From positions 46,262 through 110,261 of the forward strand of contig PDSF01000029.1 of assembly GCA_002748355.1 (NCBI GenBank): a stretch of 64,000 nucleotides of DNA, given 5' to 3'. Positions 43,883 to 52,116 of the stretch are shown here, one piece after another (positions within the stretch are counted from its first letter, which is position 1; each line of letters begins with the position of its first letter). Position numbers and translations under genes: made by a program. The notes beneath the pieces are model-generated. The model was given only the letters and a program-made list of their open reading frames with translations. It was not told where the DNA came from and searched no databases. The DNA comes from Planctomycetota bacterium. Lineage in GTDB: Bacteria; Planctomycetota; UBA1135; GCA-002748355.

Positions 43883-44227
43883 CTACTGGGCTTCGCTGAG
43901 TTCTTCGAGGAGGCGCCGACCCAGCTCATTTCCTGGCCCGGTTTCGCCCTGCAGGAACATCAGCCCGCTCTCGAAAACCCCATCGTCACCCGAACTCCAA
44001 CGCACCGACGCGAGCAGTTCTTCTTCGCTGCCGCCGAGCATGACGCGAAGCTCAACCGTGGCGCCGACCGGCAGCTGCAGCGGCGAACGCAGGCAAACGC
44101 CACCCTCTGCGACATCGAGAATCAGGCCCAGGCAATTGTCGTTCTCCGTCCAATCGAGGATGTAGACCTCGACGACATTGTGACGTGCCTTGAAGCGTGG
44201 CTTTCGCGCGACCTTCGTTCTGCTCAT
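43883..44227 (-). CDS. PilZ domain protein (predicted c-di-GMP receptor)
   Basis: 114 residues forming a single PilZ domain. The N-terminal arginine patch is RKPRFKARH and the second motif is LDVAEGGVCL (D-x-A-x-x-G, where D-x-S-x-x-G is usual), followed by VELRVMLGG and VRWSSGDDG strands. Single-domain PilZ proteins bind c-di-GMP and control motility or exopolysaccharide. The Ser-to-Ala change is tolerated in some binders, so binding is probable but not certain. Divergent from the esterase gene. Confidence 0.82.
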   Translation of the reverse strand: MSRTKVARKPRFKARHNVVEVYILDWTENDNCLGLILDVAEGGVCLRSPLQLPVGATVELRVMLGGSEEELLASVRWSSGDDGVFESGLMFLQGETGPGNELGRRLLEELSEAQ

Positions 44228-44347
44228 GATTCCCCTCTTCCCTCAGAAGCGCGGAAGACTACTCCGCTCAACTCAAGCGTGCGGGCAGATTCCGCAGGAA
44301 CTTCGCCCAGCATTGACTTCGCAGACACCAGAGACGAGAACCAGCAC

Positions 44348-45025
44348 ATGAGTGATGCGCTACTAAGCTGCGTTGAGATCGAGCCCTCCGAAACGGCACG
44401 CGCAGCGGTGATCTGGCTGCACGGACTTGGCGCCGACGGTCACGATTTTGAAGGAATTGTCCCGGCCCTGGGCATCCCGACAGAGCTCGGCGTTCGCTTC
44501 GTGTTTCCGAACGCCCCCCGAATCCCGGTCACCCTCAACGGCGGCTTCGTGATGCCGGCCTGGTACGACATCACCGAACTCGACCTCGAGCGCAAGCATG
44601 ATGAGACCGGAATCCGAGCCTCTGCCGCGCAGATTGAGGCACTGATCCAGCGGGAGAAGGAACGCGGAATCCCCAGCGACAGGATCCTCCTCGCCGGATT
44701 TTCTCAGGGCGGCGCCATCGCCCTCTTCACCGGGCTACGGCATGCCGAGCCGCTGGCCGGGGTCATGGCCCTCTCGACCTACCTCGTCTGCGAGGAGAGC
44801 CTGGAGGCCGAACGAAGCCAAGCGAACCGCGAGGTCTCGGTCTTCGGCGCCCACGGAACCGAGGACCCCATGGTGCCAATCAGCCGGGGCCGCGCCGCCA
44901 AAGAGCGGCTGGAGAAGCTCGGCTACGCCGTCGAGTGGCACGAGTATCCGATCCCACATGCGGTGGGGCCGGAGGAAGTGGCCCATATCGGGGCCTGGCT
45001 GCGCCAGCAGCTAGCAAGCCACTAA
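44348..45025 (+). CDS. Carboxylesterase/phospholipase family alpha/beta hydrolase
   Basis: 225-residue serine hydrolase of the EstB/acyl-protein-thioesterase type. HGLGADGHDF supplies the oxyanion region and GFSQGGAIAL the nucleophile Ser119; Asp173 (HGTEDPMVP) and His204 (IPHAVGPEE) complete the triad. VMPAWYDI is the family lid motif. No signal peptide, so cytoplasmic. The ATG at 44348 starts the conserved domain; the longer open frame upstream is antisense to the PilZ gene. Its TAA lies inside a 12-bp hairpin. Confidence 0.93.
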   Translation: MSDALLSCVEIEPSETARAAVIWLHGLGADGHDFEGIVPALGIPTELGVRFVFPNAPRIPVTLNGGFVMPAWYDITELDLERKHDETGIRASAAQIEALIQREKERGIPSDRILLAGFSQGGAIALFTGLRHAEPLAGVMALSTYLVCEESLEAERSQANREVSVFGAHGTEDPMVPISRGRAAKERLEKLGYAVEWHEYPIPHAVGPEEVAHIGAWLRQQLASH

Positions 45026-45046
45026 GGGAGCCGCCTCCCTTAGTGG
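45019..45046. terminator. 12-bp perfect hairpin between convergent genes
   Basis: CCACTAAGGGAG (45019-45030) and CTCCCTTAGTGG (45035-45046) pair perfectly over the tetraloop CCGC. The esterase stop codon TAA lies in the left arm; the convergent lipoprotein gene ends 26 nt further on. There is no U-tract on either strand. Probably a bidirectional 3-prime end structure. Confidence 0.6.
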
Positions 45047-45071
45047 CGACGAGGACTGCTGGGCTAGAGCC

Positions 45072-45542
45072 CTAGTGGTCCCGCTCGTGCTTGTGCTCCA
45101 TCAGCACCTTGGCAGCGAAGGTCTTGCCATCGAGTTCCAGCTCCAGGCGCCCGCGGATCAGATCCGCCTTGAGCGACTCATCGCGGTAGACGTAGCGGCT
45201 CGCCATGCCCTCGACCATGTCCCTGGGCAGCGGATCGGAGAGGCGCCGCTCCCCGGCCTTCGTCTCCACGACCAGGACCGGCAGCCCCGAAATCGGCTTC
45301 GCCGTCTTCCGGTCCTTCTCGTAGATCCAGAGCATCACCTTCTGCACGTGCGGGTCGTTCTTGACCTCGAAGTGCAGCTGATCGCTGAACTTACCGAGCC
45401 AGCCGCCCTGGGGCCCATCGGGATCAGGAACGACAACCGGGCTGCCGCCCGAGTTCGAAGCCCCGGCAGCGGTTTTCTCGGTGCCGCAGGAAGAGAGGGG
45501 GAGCAAGAGCAGCACAGAGGCCGCAAGCAGACGGCGTAGCAT
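45072..45542 (-). CDS. Predicted lipoprotein of unknown function
   Basis: 156 residues with a lipoprotein signal (MLRRLLAASVLLLLPLSSC, lipobox LSSC). After a Ser/Gly/Pro-rich linker (20-45) comes a compact beta-rich domain (50-156) with LPVLVVETKAGERRL and RGRLELELDGKTFAAKV. No named family is recognised. The His-rich end MEHKHERDH could bind metal, which is a guess. Divergent from the rRNA methyltransferase. Confidence 0.65.
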   Translation of the reverse strand: MLRRLLAASVLLLLPLSSCGTEKTAAGASNSGGSPVVVPDPDGPQGGWLGKFSDQLHFEVKNDPHVQKVMLWIYEKDRKTAKPISGLPVLVVETKAGERRLSDPLPRDMVEGMASRYVYRDESLKADLIRGRLELELDGKTFAAKVLMEHKHERDH

Positions 45543-45660
45543 AGAAGGCCTTCGCGGTAGGGTGATTGAACTGAGAACCTGCTCTATCCTTGGCTGCGCA
45601 ATTCAAGGCCACAAGAGCAGCCAGGGCTTTTTCGCCTGCTGCCACGGCGAAGGACTCAAG

Positions 45661-47037
45661 TTGGCAACACAAGAACCCGGCTCCCCCGGCGACGAGCTGG
45701 AACTTGAGATCGAGGCTTTGCACGACTCCGGCGAAGGGCTAGCCCGCGTCGGGGACGACCTCGTCTTGGTGCGAGACGCAGTACCTGGCGAACGCCTGCG
45801 GGCGCGCATCACCAGCAGCGGGCGCCGCTTTGCCCGCGCCGAGCCCATCAAGCGCATAGAGGATTCTCCCGATCGCGTGCCCGCCCGCTGCCAGCACTTC
45901 GGCAGCTGTGGGGGCTGTGACGTGATGACTCTCGCCTACCCCAAGCAGCTGGCTTGGAAGCAGGAGCGCACAAGAAAGCTGCTCAGCGACAGCCTGGGCG
46001 AAGCGCCGCCCCTGGCGCCCATCGCCAGCCCCGAGGACCCCTGGGGCCAACGCAACAAGCTGACCCTGCACTTCTCCAGCAAAGCCGGCAAGCTGCGCCT
46101 GGGCCTGTTCCGCCCGCACAGCCGCAAAGTCTTCCGGATGCAAGAATGCCCGGTGCAGCATCCTCGCGCGGTGGCCGCCATGCAGCGCGCCTCCCTCGGC
46201 CTCAGTCGATCCGGGCTCGGCGTCCACCGCCAGAGCCAGGGTGGCGTGCTCCGCTCCCTCATCGTTCGCAGCGCCCGTAGCACCGACTCCGTGCACCTGA
46301 TCCTGGTCACCAGCAAGATGCAGCTGCCGGGCCTCGAAGCGATGCATGCAGAACTCGCGGGCTTTGAACGCCTCGGCCTCTCCCTGCTCATCACCGAGAG
46401 CCCCGACCCGAGTTCACTCGACGGCCCGCATTTCCACCTGAGCGGCCCCGAACGCCTCGAAGAGGAGATCGGCGGACTCCGCTATCTGAGTTCGCCCACC
46501 GCCTTCTTCCAAACCTCGCCCTGGGGAGCTGAGCACCTGGTCTCGCGAGTGCGTGACTTGATCGACGCCCCCGAAGGCGAAGAGCTTGTCGACCTCTACT
46601 GCGGCGGCGGCCTCCTAGGTCTCGCCGTTGCGAATCGCTTCCGACGCGTCATCGGTATCGAACTCGACCCCGGCGCCGTCGCCGACGCCAAGGCCAGCGC
46701 CGAGCTCAATGGCATTCAAAAGGTCAGCTTCCGCCACTCCGCCGCCGAGAGCCTGGTGCGCGACTTCCGCTTCATGGGGAAGCCCGACACGGTCCTCCTC
46801 GACCCGCCGCGCAGCGGTATGGATCCGGTGGTCTTGCCAGCCGTCACCCAGCAGCTGGCACCGCGCCGCATCCTCTACGTGAGCTGCAAGCCCGAGACCC
46901 TAGCCCGCGACCTGGCCAAGATGCGCAGCCTCGGCTACCGCACGCTGCGTGTCGAGGCCTTCGACATGTTCCCGCACACCCAGCACCTGGAGGCTCTAGC
47001 CCTCTGCGAACGCATACATCGAGTTCCAACCACATGA
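45661..47037 (+). CDS. 23S rRNA (uracil-5-)-methyltransferase, RlmD/RumA family
   Basis: SAM-dependent enzyme making m5U in 23S rRNA. It has an N-terminal TRAM domain (about 8-65) and a 4Fe-4S motif C77-x5-C83-x2-C86 with Cys163. The methyltransferase core contains VDLYCGGGLLGLAVA, LLDPPRSGMDP, and the catalytic Cys409 in YVSCKPETLARDL. The start is inferred as a TTG at 45661 with GAAGGA 6 nt upstream; the frame runs further without homology. The 458-residue length fits. Whether it acts at position 747, 1939 or both cannot be told. Confidence 0.9.
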   Translation: MATQEPGSPGDELELEIEALHDSGEGLARVGDDLVLVRDAVPGERLRARITSSGRRFARAEPIKRIEDSPDRVPARCQHFGSCGGCDVMTLAYPKQLAWKQERTRKLLSDSLGEAPPLAPIASPEDPWGQRNKLTLHFSSKAGKLRLGLFRPHSRKVFRMQECPVQHPRAVAAMQRASLGLSRSGLGVHRQSQGGVLRSLIVRSARSTDSVHLILVTSKMQLPGLEAMHAELAGFERLGLSLLITESPDPSSLDGPHFHLSGPERLEEEIGGLRYLSSPTAFFQTSPWGAEHLVSRVRDLIDAPEGEELVDLYCGGGLLGLAVANRFRRVIGIELDPGAVADAKASAELNGIQKVSFRHSAAESLVRDFRFMGKPDTVLLDPPRSGMDPVVLPAVTQQLAPRRILYVSCKPETLARDLAKMRSLGYRTLRVEAFDMFPHTQHLEALALCERIHRVPTT

Positions 47038-47044
47038 GGTAAGG

Positions 47045-49468
47045 ATGCTCCGAAAACCCGTCGCTCTTCGCCCTCTCCCTCTTCACCCTCTCTTCACCCT
47101 CCTCACCCTCCTCTTCTTCCTGAGCGCCGGACCCAGGGCACAGATCCTCGGCCCCTACGCCGATCCGGCCTACCACTGGCAGCCAACGCTGGCTGCCGCC
47201 GCCAAAGCGGCCGGCAAAGACGGCCGCATCGTGATCTACTCGGTGCTCACCACCAGCCTGCGCGACCAAGCCCAATGGCTCGCGCTGGAAGCCGATCTCT
47301 GGAAAAGACCAGAGCTCGCAAATCTCCTTTCCGGCGTCCCACTGGTCGCGCTCAACTCACATGCAAAGGCGAACAAGAAGCTCGGACTGCCACAATTCGG
47401 CTTCGCCGTCGCAGCGGCAGACGGCAAGAGCATCCTCGCCAAAATCGAGTTCCAGGGGAGTTCGAATGTCGGCATCTTGGACCGGCTCCGAAGCGCTTTG
47501 GGCAAACACGCCGGCACCAAAGCCACACTCAGCCCACAAGTCCCAACAACCTCCATCCCTGAGCTTCTGAGGGCACGTATTCGCGAACGCAAGCTCAAGG
47601 CCCGTGACTATTGGCAGAAGCTGCCCGCCCCCAGGCCGACCCGAAATCAGGTCGTGGTCGTCAACGATGCCCGTGGCTTCCTCGACGCGATCTCGGGCTG
47701 GAGCCGGGAGTCGATCTACCCAGTCCTCTTCGCCGACTCTCGCTACTTACCCAAGTTCCTCCGGCAGTTCCAAGCGTCCAAGGTCTGGATCAAGAGAACG
47801 AAGCGAAGAGCATCCACTCAAATCACCGAAGAGCATCTTCTCTCCACTTGGGCCCAATGCTGCGGAGTTGAAGGGGTCGTAACCGAGGAGCTGCCGGGCC
47901 TCGAAGCCTGGAGGAAACTCCCAGATCGCAGTCCCGGCGTCGTCGTCACCAGCGTCTCCGACCCCATGTGCTTGGCCGGGCTCGCGCTCGCCATCGGCCG
48001 CCGCCAAGGCCTGATCTTCATGCCGCCGGTTGCCAAACCCGCGCAGATGATCCAGTTCGACGCAGCCCTAGCCCTGCGCAAGACCCTCAGCGATCGCCTA
48101 GATGCGGCCCAAATCGAGTGGGACCAGCTCTACGACGAGCTCGACTTCGTGACCCTCGCCTGCGCCCAGCCGTACCGCTATCAGAATCGCAGCTACGCCG
48201 ACAAGACGCCCTTCGCCCTAGACGACTTCCTCACCCGGCGTGAGGACGAGCTGCGCTGGGCACACACGGGACGCTTGTACGGCGACACAACGCGAGCCGT
48301 TTACCAGGCCATGTGCTCGCTCTTCCTGCAACCAGCTCGCTCCCTCCTCTTCAGCCGCTACAGCAAGAACTCGCAACCTTGGAAGACCTACGACACCGCT
48401 GGCGCCAAGAGCTTCCTCGCAAAGCACCTTGCAGTCGAAGAGTATTCTCACCCCAAGGCCACCCGCGACCAGTGGCAGCAACTCTTCGCCCAGGAAAACG
48501 GGCGCTGGGGACTGGTCCACGTCAACAGCTCCGGCGGGGCTCGCACCTGGAGCACATCCAAGGGCAAGGCGGACTATGACGACATCTTCGAGACCCTACC
48601 CTGCATCGTCAGCTACACCCACTCAGGCAGCGCCGCGGCGCCCTACGACGCCGATTCGATAGCCGGCCGCTGGCTGGAACGCGGGGCCTACATTTTCTTC
48701 GGCTCCTGTAGCGAGCCGTATCTCGACGCCTTCGTCCCCATCGACATTGTCTACAAGCGCGCCATCAGTGAAGGCGCACCCCTAGCCTCTTGCTTCCGCT
48801 GGCCGGCAGGGCTCAAGCGTTGGCGTCCCTGGAAACTCGCCTACTTCGGCGACCCACTCCGCCGCCTCCTCCCCAAACGCTCTCCTCGCTTACCGGCAAT
48901 GCCGGATGGCACCAAGCAGTTCGGACCCGAACTCGGGCACGCCGGGCGCAAGAACCCCTTCGCTCGTGGCAAGGCAGCCCGCCCCCTCGAAACACTGCTT
49001 TTCCCAGCCCTGGCCAAAGACAAGCCGCCCAGTCTGCGCACGCTGATGACGGCTTTGAAAAAACTCAAGCCAGGGAAGCTGGACGCCAAGCTGGCCAGCG
49101 ACTGGGCCGACCTCCTCGCATTGACCCTGCGCCATACAGCGCTCAGCGACAAGGTCGACAAGCCCGTCGAAGCCGCGAGCAAAGTCAAGCTCCACAGCCG
49201 AGCTCTCAGCCTCGCCCTCCACGACCGCGCTCTGCGCCTGGCCTACCTTGCCGCCAAGAGCAAGGACAGCGCCCAGATCAGCAGCGCCCTCGAACTCGCA
49301 CTCAAAGCCCAGCTAGGCTCACGCCTCGCCGGCACGACAGGCGCAGTGCTCGCCACCCGCCTCAGCGCCGCCATCCCCAACGCCAAAGAACGCAAGTCAC
49401 TGATCACAAGGCTCCGCAAGCAACACCCAGCCAAGACAAGCGCCGCCCTCCTAAAAGCGCTGCGCTAG
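47045..49468 (+). CDS. Secreted protein: thioredoxin-like N-terminus, TIGR03790/gingipain-like C-terminus
   Basis: 807 residues with a signal peptide (about 1-32). Residues 45-150 look like a thioredoxin-fold domain without a CxxC (RIVIYSVLTTS, VPLVALNSHAKANKKLGL). Residues 485-610 carry WGLVHVNSSGGARTW, IVSYTHSGSA (His526), AGRWLERGAYIFFGSCSEPYL (Cys555) and LAYFGDPLRRLLP. This order resembles the His/Cys layout of gingipain-type peptidases and the EPY/GDP pattern of TIGR03790 proteins. The remaining C-terminus is helical and Lys/Ala-rich. The peptidase-like assignment is an inference. It starts 7 nt after the methyltransferase stop. Confidence 0.55.
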   Translation: MLRKPVALRPLPLHPLFTLLTLLFFLSAGPRAQILGPYADPAYHWQPTLAAAAKAAGKDGRIVIYSVLTTSLRDQAQWLALEADLWKRPELANLLSGVPLVALNSHAKANKKLGLPQFGFAVAAADGKSILAKIEFQGSSNVGILDRLRSALGKHAGTKATLSPQVPTTSIPELLRARIRERKLKARDYWQKLPAPRPTRNQVVVVNDARGFLDAISGWSRESIYPVLFADSRYLPKFLRQFQASKVWIKRTKRRASTQITEEHLLSTWAQCCGVEGVVTEELPGLEAWRKLPDRSPGVVVTSVSDPMCLAGLALAIGRRQGLIFMPPVAKPAQMIQFDAALALRKTLSDRLDAAQIEWDQLYDELDFVTLACAQPYRYQNRSYADKTPFALDDFLTRREDELRWAHTGRLYGDTTRAVYQAMCSLFLQPARSLLFSRYSKNSQPWKTYDTAGAKSFLAKHLAVEEYSHPKATRDQWQQLFAQENGRWGLVHVNSSGGARTWSTSKGKADYDDIFETLPCIVSYTHSGSAAAPYDADSIAGRWLERGAYIFFGSCSEPYLDAFVPIDIVYKRAISEGAPLASCFRWPAGLKRWRPWKLAYFGDPLRRLLPKRSPRLPAMPDGTKQFGPELGHAGRKNPFARGKAARPLETLLFPALAKDKPPSLRTLMTALKKLKPGKLDAKLASDWADLLALTLRHTALSDKVDKPVEAASKVKLHSRALSLALHDRALRLAYLAAKSKDSAQISSALELALKAQLGSRLAGTTGAVLATRLSAAIPNAKERKSLITRLRKQHPAKTSAALLKALR

Positions 49469-49505
49469 CCGCAGCAGCCGTCAAGGCCCCCCCTTGCCCG
49501 CCTAC

Positions 49506-50816
49506 TTACCAAGGGAGGAAGCTCTCGAGGCTCGGGCTGTAGTTTTCTAGGGCGCCCATGGCGTCCAGAATTGACACGAAGAGATCGGCTGAGCGGAGTC
49601 GTCCCAGGCCTCCTTGCGCGCAGGCCGATTCGGCGTAGCTAGCCACGGCATCCACGCGCCCGGTAGGCGCTGCAAAAATCGTTGGCAGCGGATCGCCGCA
49701 GTGTTTTCCGGTATTGCTGTCGGTCGAGTGGTCACCAGAGACGGCGACGATGAGGTCGGGATGGGCCAGGAGCGGGGCCAGGGCCTTATCAATCCTCATC
49801 AGGACATCTCGTTTTCCGGCCGGATCCAAATCGTGGCTACAGATATCCGGTGCCTTGATATGGAGGAACACGATGTCGTGCTCCATTAAGGCCTCTCCAG
49901 CGAGCTCCGCCTTGCGGCTGAAATCGCTGTCGAGGGAGGAGGTAAAAGCCTCCTCACTTAGGCCGCTGTAGCCGAGTAACGAGGCCAGCCCGAGTATGGT
50001 CCGCTCACCGGCAACGACCGCACAGCGGAGGCCCAGTGCCGAAGCCAGCCCACGAAGCGCATGGGCGCGGCCAGCATTCCGCGTGAGGATGCCGTTCGCT
50101 GGCGGCAGCCCCGCTTGCTCCCGCGCCAGGTTGACCCGATGCCCAGTCAGGCGTTGCCTTGCAACAGCCAAGAACTGATTGACGGCATGCGCGGTCACGC
50201 GAGCGGCTTCGCCACCAGAGTCCAGTCCCTGGCAAGGCTGCAGGTAGGGACAAGTCACGCCAGCCCCCGGATCGGTGTCCGAGATCTCCGCGGAGAGCAG
50301 GGGGCCCCGCAAGCGCAGAACGCCGCGGTGCTGGGTCCCAGCAGCAAAGTCCGCAGACACGGCACCTGGCAGCTCGATGCCCCGCAGTGCTGCCGCCAGC
50401 TCTTCGGTGCCCTCACGGATACGGCCAGCACGCCGATCGAGGATCCTCTCGCTATCAAACCCCGTAGCCATGGTGGCGAAGTTGCAGCGCAACAACACGT
50501 CATCGGCCTGGATATCCATCCCCGATCCCACCGCTTCGATCGGCCCGCGAGCGATCTTTGGCAGCTGCTTGGCGGCAACCCCCATCAAGGCCGCAGCCCC
50601 CGTGTGGGTATCGACCGGCATGCCAGGGGAGAGCGGATCGACGAGCCCCGACTGTCCCCGCGCCGCCAGGGCGTCGAGATTGGGCGTGGCGGCCGCCTCC
50701 AGCGGAGTCAGGCCATCAAGAACGGGAGCCGGCCGATCGCCCACGCCATCCAGGATCACGATGAGTGCACGGTATCGACAAGATGGAGCAGCGCCGGCGG
50801 CAGAGCTAAGACTCAT
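49506..50816 (-). CDS. Archaeal-type cofactor-independent phosphoglycerate mutase (ApgM-like)
   Basis: 436-residue alkaline-phosphatase-superfamily enzyme expected to interconvert 3- and 2-phosphoglycerate. Metal-site motifs are ILDGVGDRP (Asp23), SHDLDPAGKRD, and SGDHSTDSNTGKHCGDPLP; TPLEAAATPNLDALAARG is the family N-terminal signature. The usual nucleophile segment SDTAHL is replaced by PVDTHTGAAALMG, with Val at the Ser position, so Thr70 or Thr72 may serve instead. The start overlaps the 2-phosphoglycerate kinase stop (ATGA). Another phosphomonoester substrate is possible. Confidence 0.82.
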   Translation of the reverse strand: MSLSSAAGAAPSCRYRALIVILDGVGDRPAPVLDGLTPLEAAATPNLDALAARGQSGLVDPLSPGMPVDTHTGAAALMGVAAKQLPKIARGPIEAVGSGMDIQADDVLLRCNFATMATGFDSERILDRRAGRIREGTEELAAALRGIELPGAVSADFAAGTQHRGVLRLRGPLLSAEISDTDPGAGVTCPYLQPCQGLDSGGEAARVTAHAVNQFLAVARQRLTGHRVNLAREQAGLPPANGILTRNAGRAHALRGLASALGLRCAVVAGERTILGLASLLGYSGLSEEAFTSSLDSDFSRKAELAGEALMEHDIVFLHIKAPDICSHDLDPAGKRDVLMRIDKALAPLLAHPDLIVAVSGDHSTDSNTGKHCGDPLPTIFAAPTGRVDAVASYAESACAQGGLGRLRSADLFVSILDAMGALENYSPSLESFLPW

Positions 50817-51994
50817 GAGAACACCCGCTCTGGATCACCGCTGAAGCGCTTGGCCAGCGCCGCCTCGACCGTGCGCAGAATACCGCGACGCGTCCGTCGT
50901 TTATTGTCGTTGGCGACGATCGGCACCCCGTAGTGATCGGCCTCCGAAAGCAGGAAGGACTGCAAGCGCCAAAGATCATCAAGATGCTTTAGGTAGCGCT
51001 TGGCTCGCCGATCGGGTTCTTTCTCGCCGCGCCCACAGATCCGTGCCTTGAGTTCGCCTCGCTTGAGCACCGCCAACATCATCGGAACGGCAATCAGCCC
51101 CTTGTCCTCGGGCACGAAGTCGAGCACACGCGGATGCAGGTGGACACCTTCGATAATCAAAGAAACACGCTCCTTATGCGCCCTTTGCATGACCGCCTCA
51201 CAAGCAACGGTCAGGAGTTCAACCTGCTGGAGATAGCCCTCCTTGAGCAGGGTGCTTTCGTCGGCCGACTGACCTTCGACCCTTGGCATTCGGTCCCAGG
51301 CAAGGAAGGAGGAAGCGTGCAAGACCGGCGCCAGACGCTCGGGAAGCATCTTGCGCATAACCTCCCTGAGCATGTCCGTCGACTGAATACGGATGATGTC
51401 CAGAATCCCAGCAACCTGGGTCGCGAAGGTGCTCTTGCCAACACCCGCCGTGCCCCCCATCAGCAGGAGTAAACGCTGCTCGCTCTTGCCGAACTCCTGC
51501 CAGATCAGGTAGCTCTTTCCCGCCTTTTCGCCTAGGCGCTCGACGATCTGCGCATGGGTGCGCCGCCGCAGCTCGGGAACCTCAATCTCGGTGATCCCCT
51601 GCCTAGTGAGATCATCGTGCAGCCGATTGGCGATATCGATCGAGTCCTCGGCTTCGAAGCCACAGGGCTCCAGGGTCATGCGGCTACGCCCCCGCGAGTA
51701 GGGCACCCCCCGTCCCTTGGCATCCCGAACCAGGATGGTCGGGGTCTGCCCCGATGGCTGCCGATAGCGCTCGATGACCTCGGCACCAAAGGAGTCCAAG
51801 TGCTTGAGCACCAGCTGACGCAGCTCACTGTTGCTGAGCTCCCCCACGCCCTGCAGCTCGTCCCGGATCTCACTGGCCACGCGATACGACTCCTCAAAGG
51901 AGAGTCCGCAGTCTTGGAGCGAACGAGTCAGGATCCCGCGGAGGAAGGGCACCCGGGCCTGTTCGGCGGGATCGAAGATCATCAGTCGCTGCAT
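50813..51994 (-). CDS. 2-phosphoglycerate kinase-like protein with two ATP-cone domains
   Basis: 393 residues from the ATG at 51994 (a TTG 12 nt upstream is possible). Residues about 4-80 and 86-165 each look like an ATP-cone (VPFLRGILTRSL with ERYRQ; VPYSRGRSRMTL with KSYLIWQEF), a nucleotide-sensing module. From 175 there is a P-loop kinase: LLLLMGGTAGVGKST, IQSTDMLREVMR, SLIIEGVHLHP and VPIVANDN, the pattern of archaeal 2-phosphoglycerate kinase, which makes 2,3-bisphosphoglycerate from 2-phosphoglycerate. Coupled to the mutase by a 4-nt overlap. A different small phosphoacceptor cannot be ruled out. Confidence 0.8.
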   Translation of the reverse strand: MQRLMIFDPAEQARVPFLRGILTRSLQDCGLSFEESYRVASEIRDELQGVGELSNSELRQLVLKHLDSFGAEVIERYRQPSGQTPTILVRDAKGRGVPYSRGRSRMTLEPCGFEAEDSIDIANRLHDDLTRQGITEIEVPELRRRTHAQIVERLGEKAGKSYLIWQEFGKSEQRLLLLMGGTAGVGKSTFATQVAGILDIIRIQSTDMLREVMRKMLPERLAPVLHASSFLAWDRMPRVEGQSADESTLLKEGYLQQVELLTVACEAVMQRAHKERVSLIIEGVHLHPRVLDFVPEDKGLIAVPMMLAVLKRGELKARICGRGEKEPDRRAKRYLKHLDDLWRLQSFLLSEADHYGVPIVANDNKRRTRRGILRTVEAALAKRFSGDPERVFS

Positions 51995-52116
51995 GGCAGT
52001 CCCCAACGGGCCGTATCAAGGGTCGCACGAGGCATGAGTAAGAGCCGAGCATTCATCCTGCCTTCACCATCCCTTTCATAGTTCTTTTTGCAATGCATCG
52101 GATTTAGCATCCGCGC

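Noticed and set aside
47078..47125. CTCTTCACCCTC-type short tandem repeats at the start of the secreted thioredoxin-like gene
   Set aside because: Imperfect, and explained by the Leu/Phe/Pro-rich signal peptide; not a separate repeat element.
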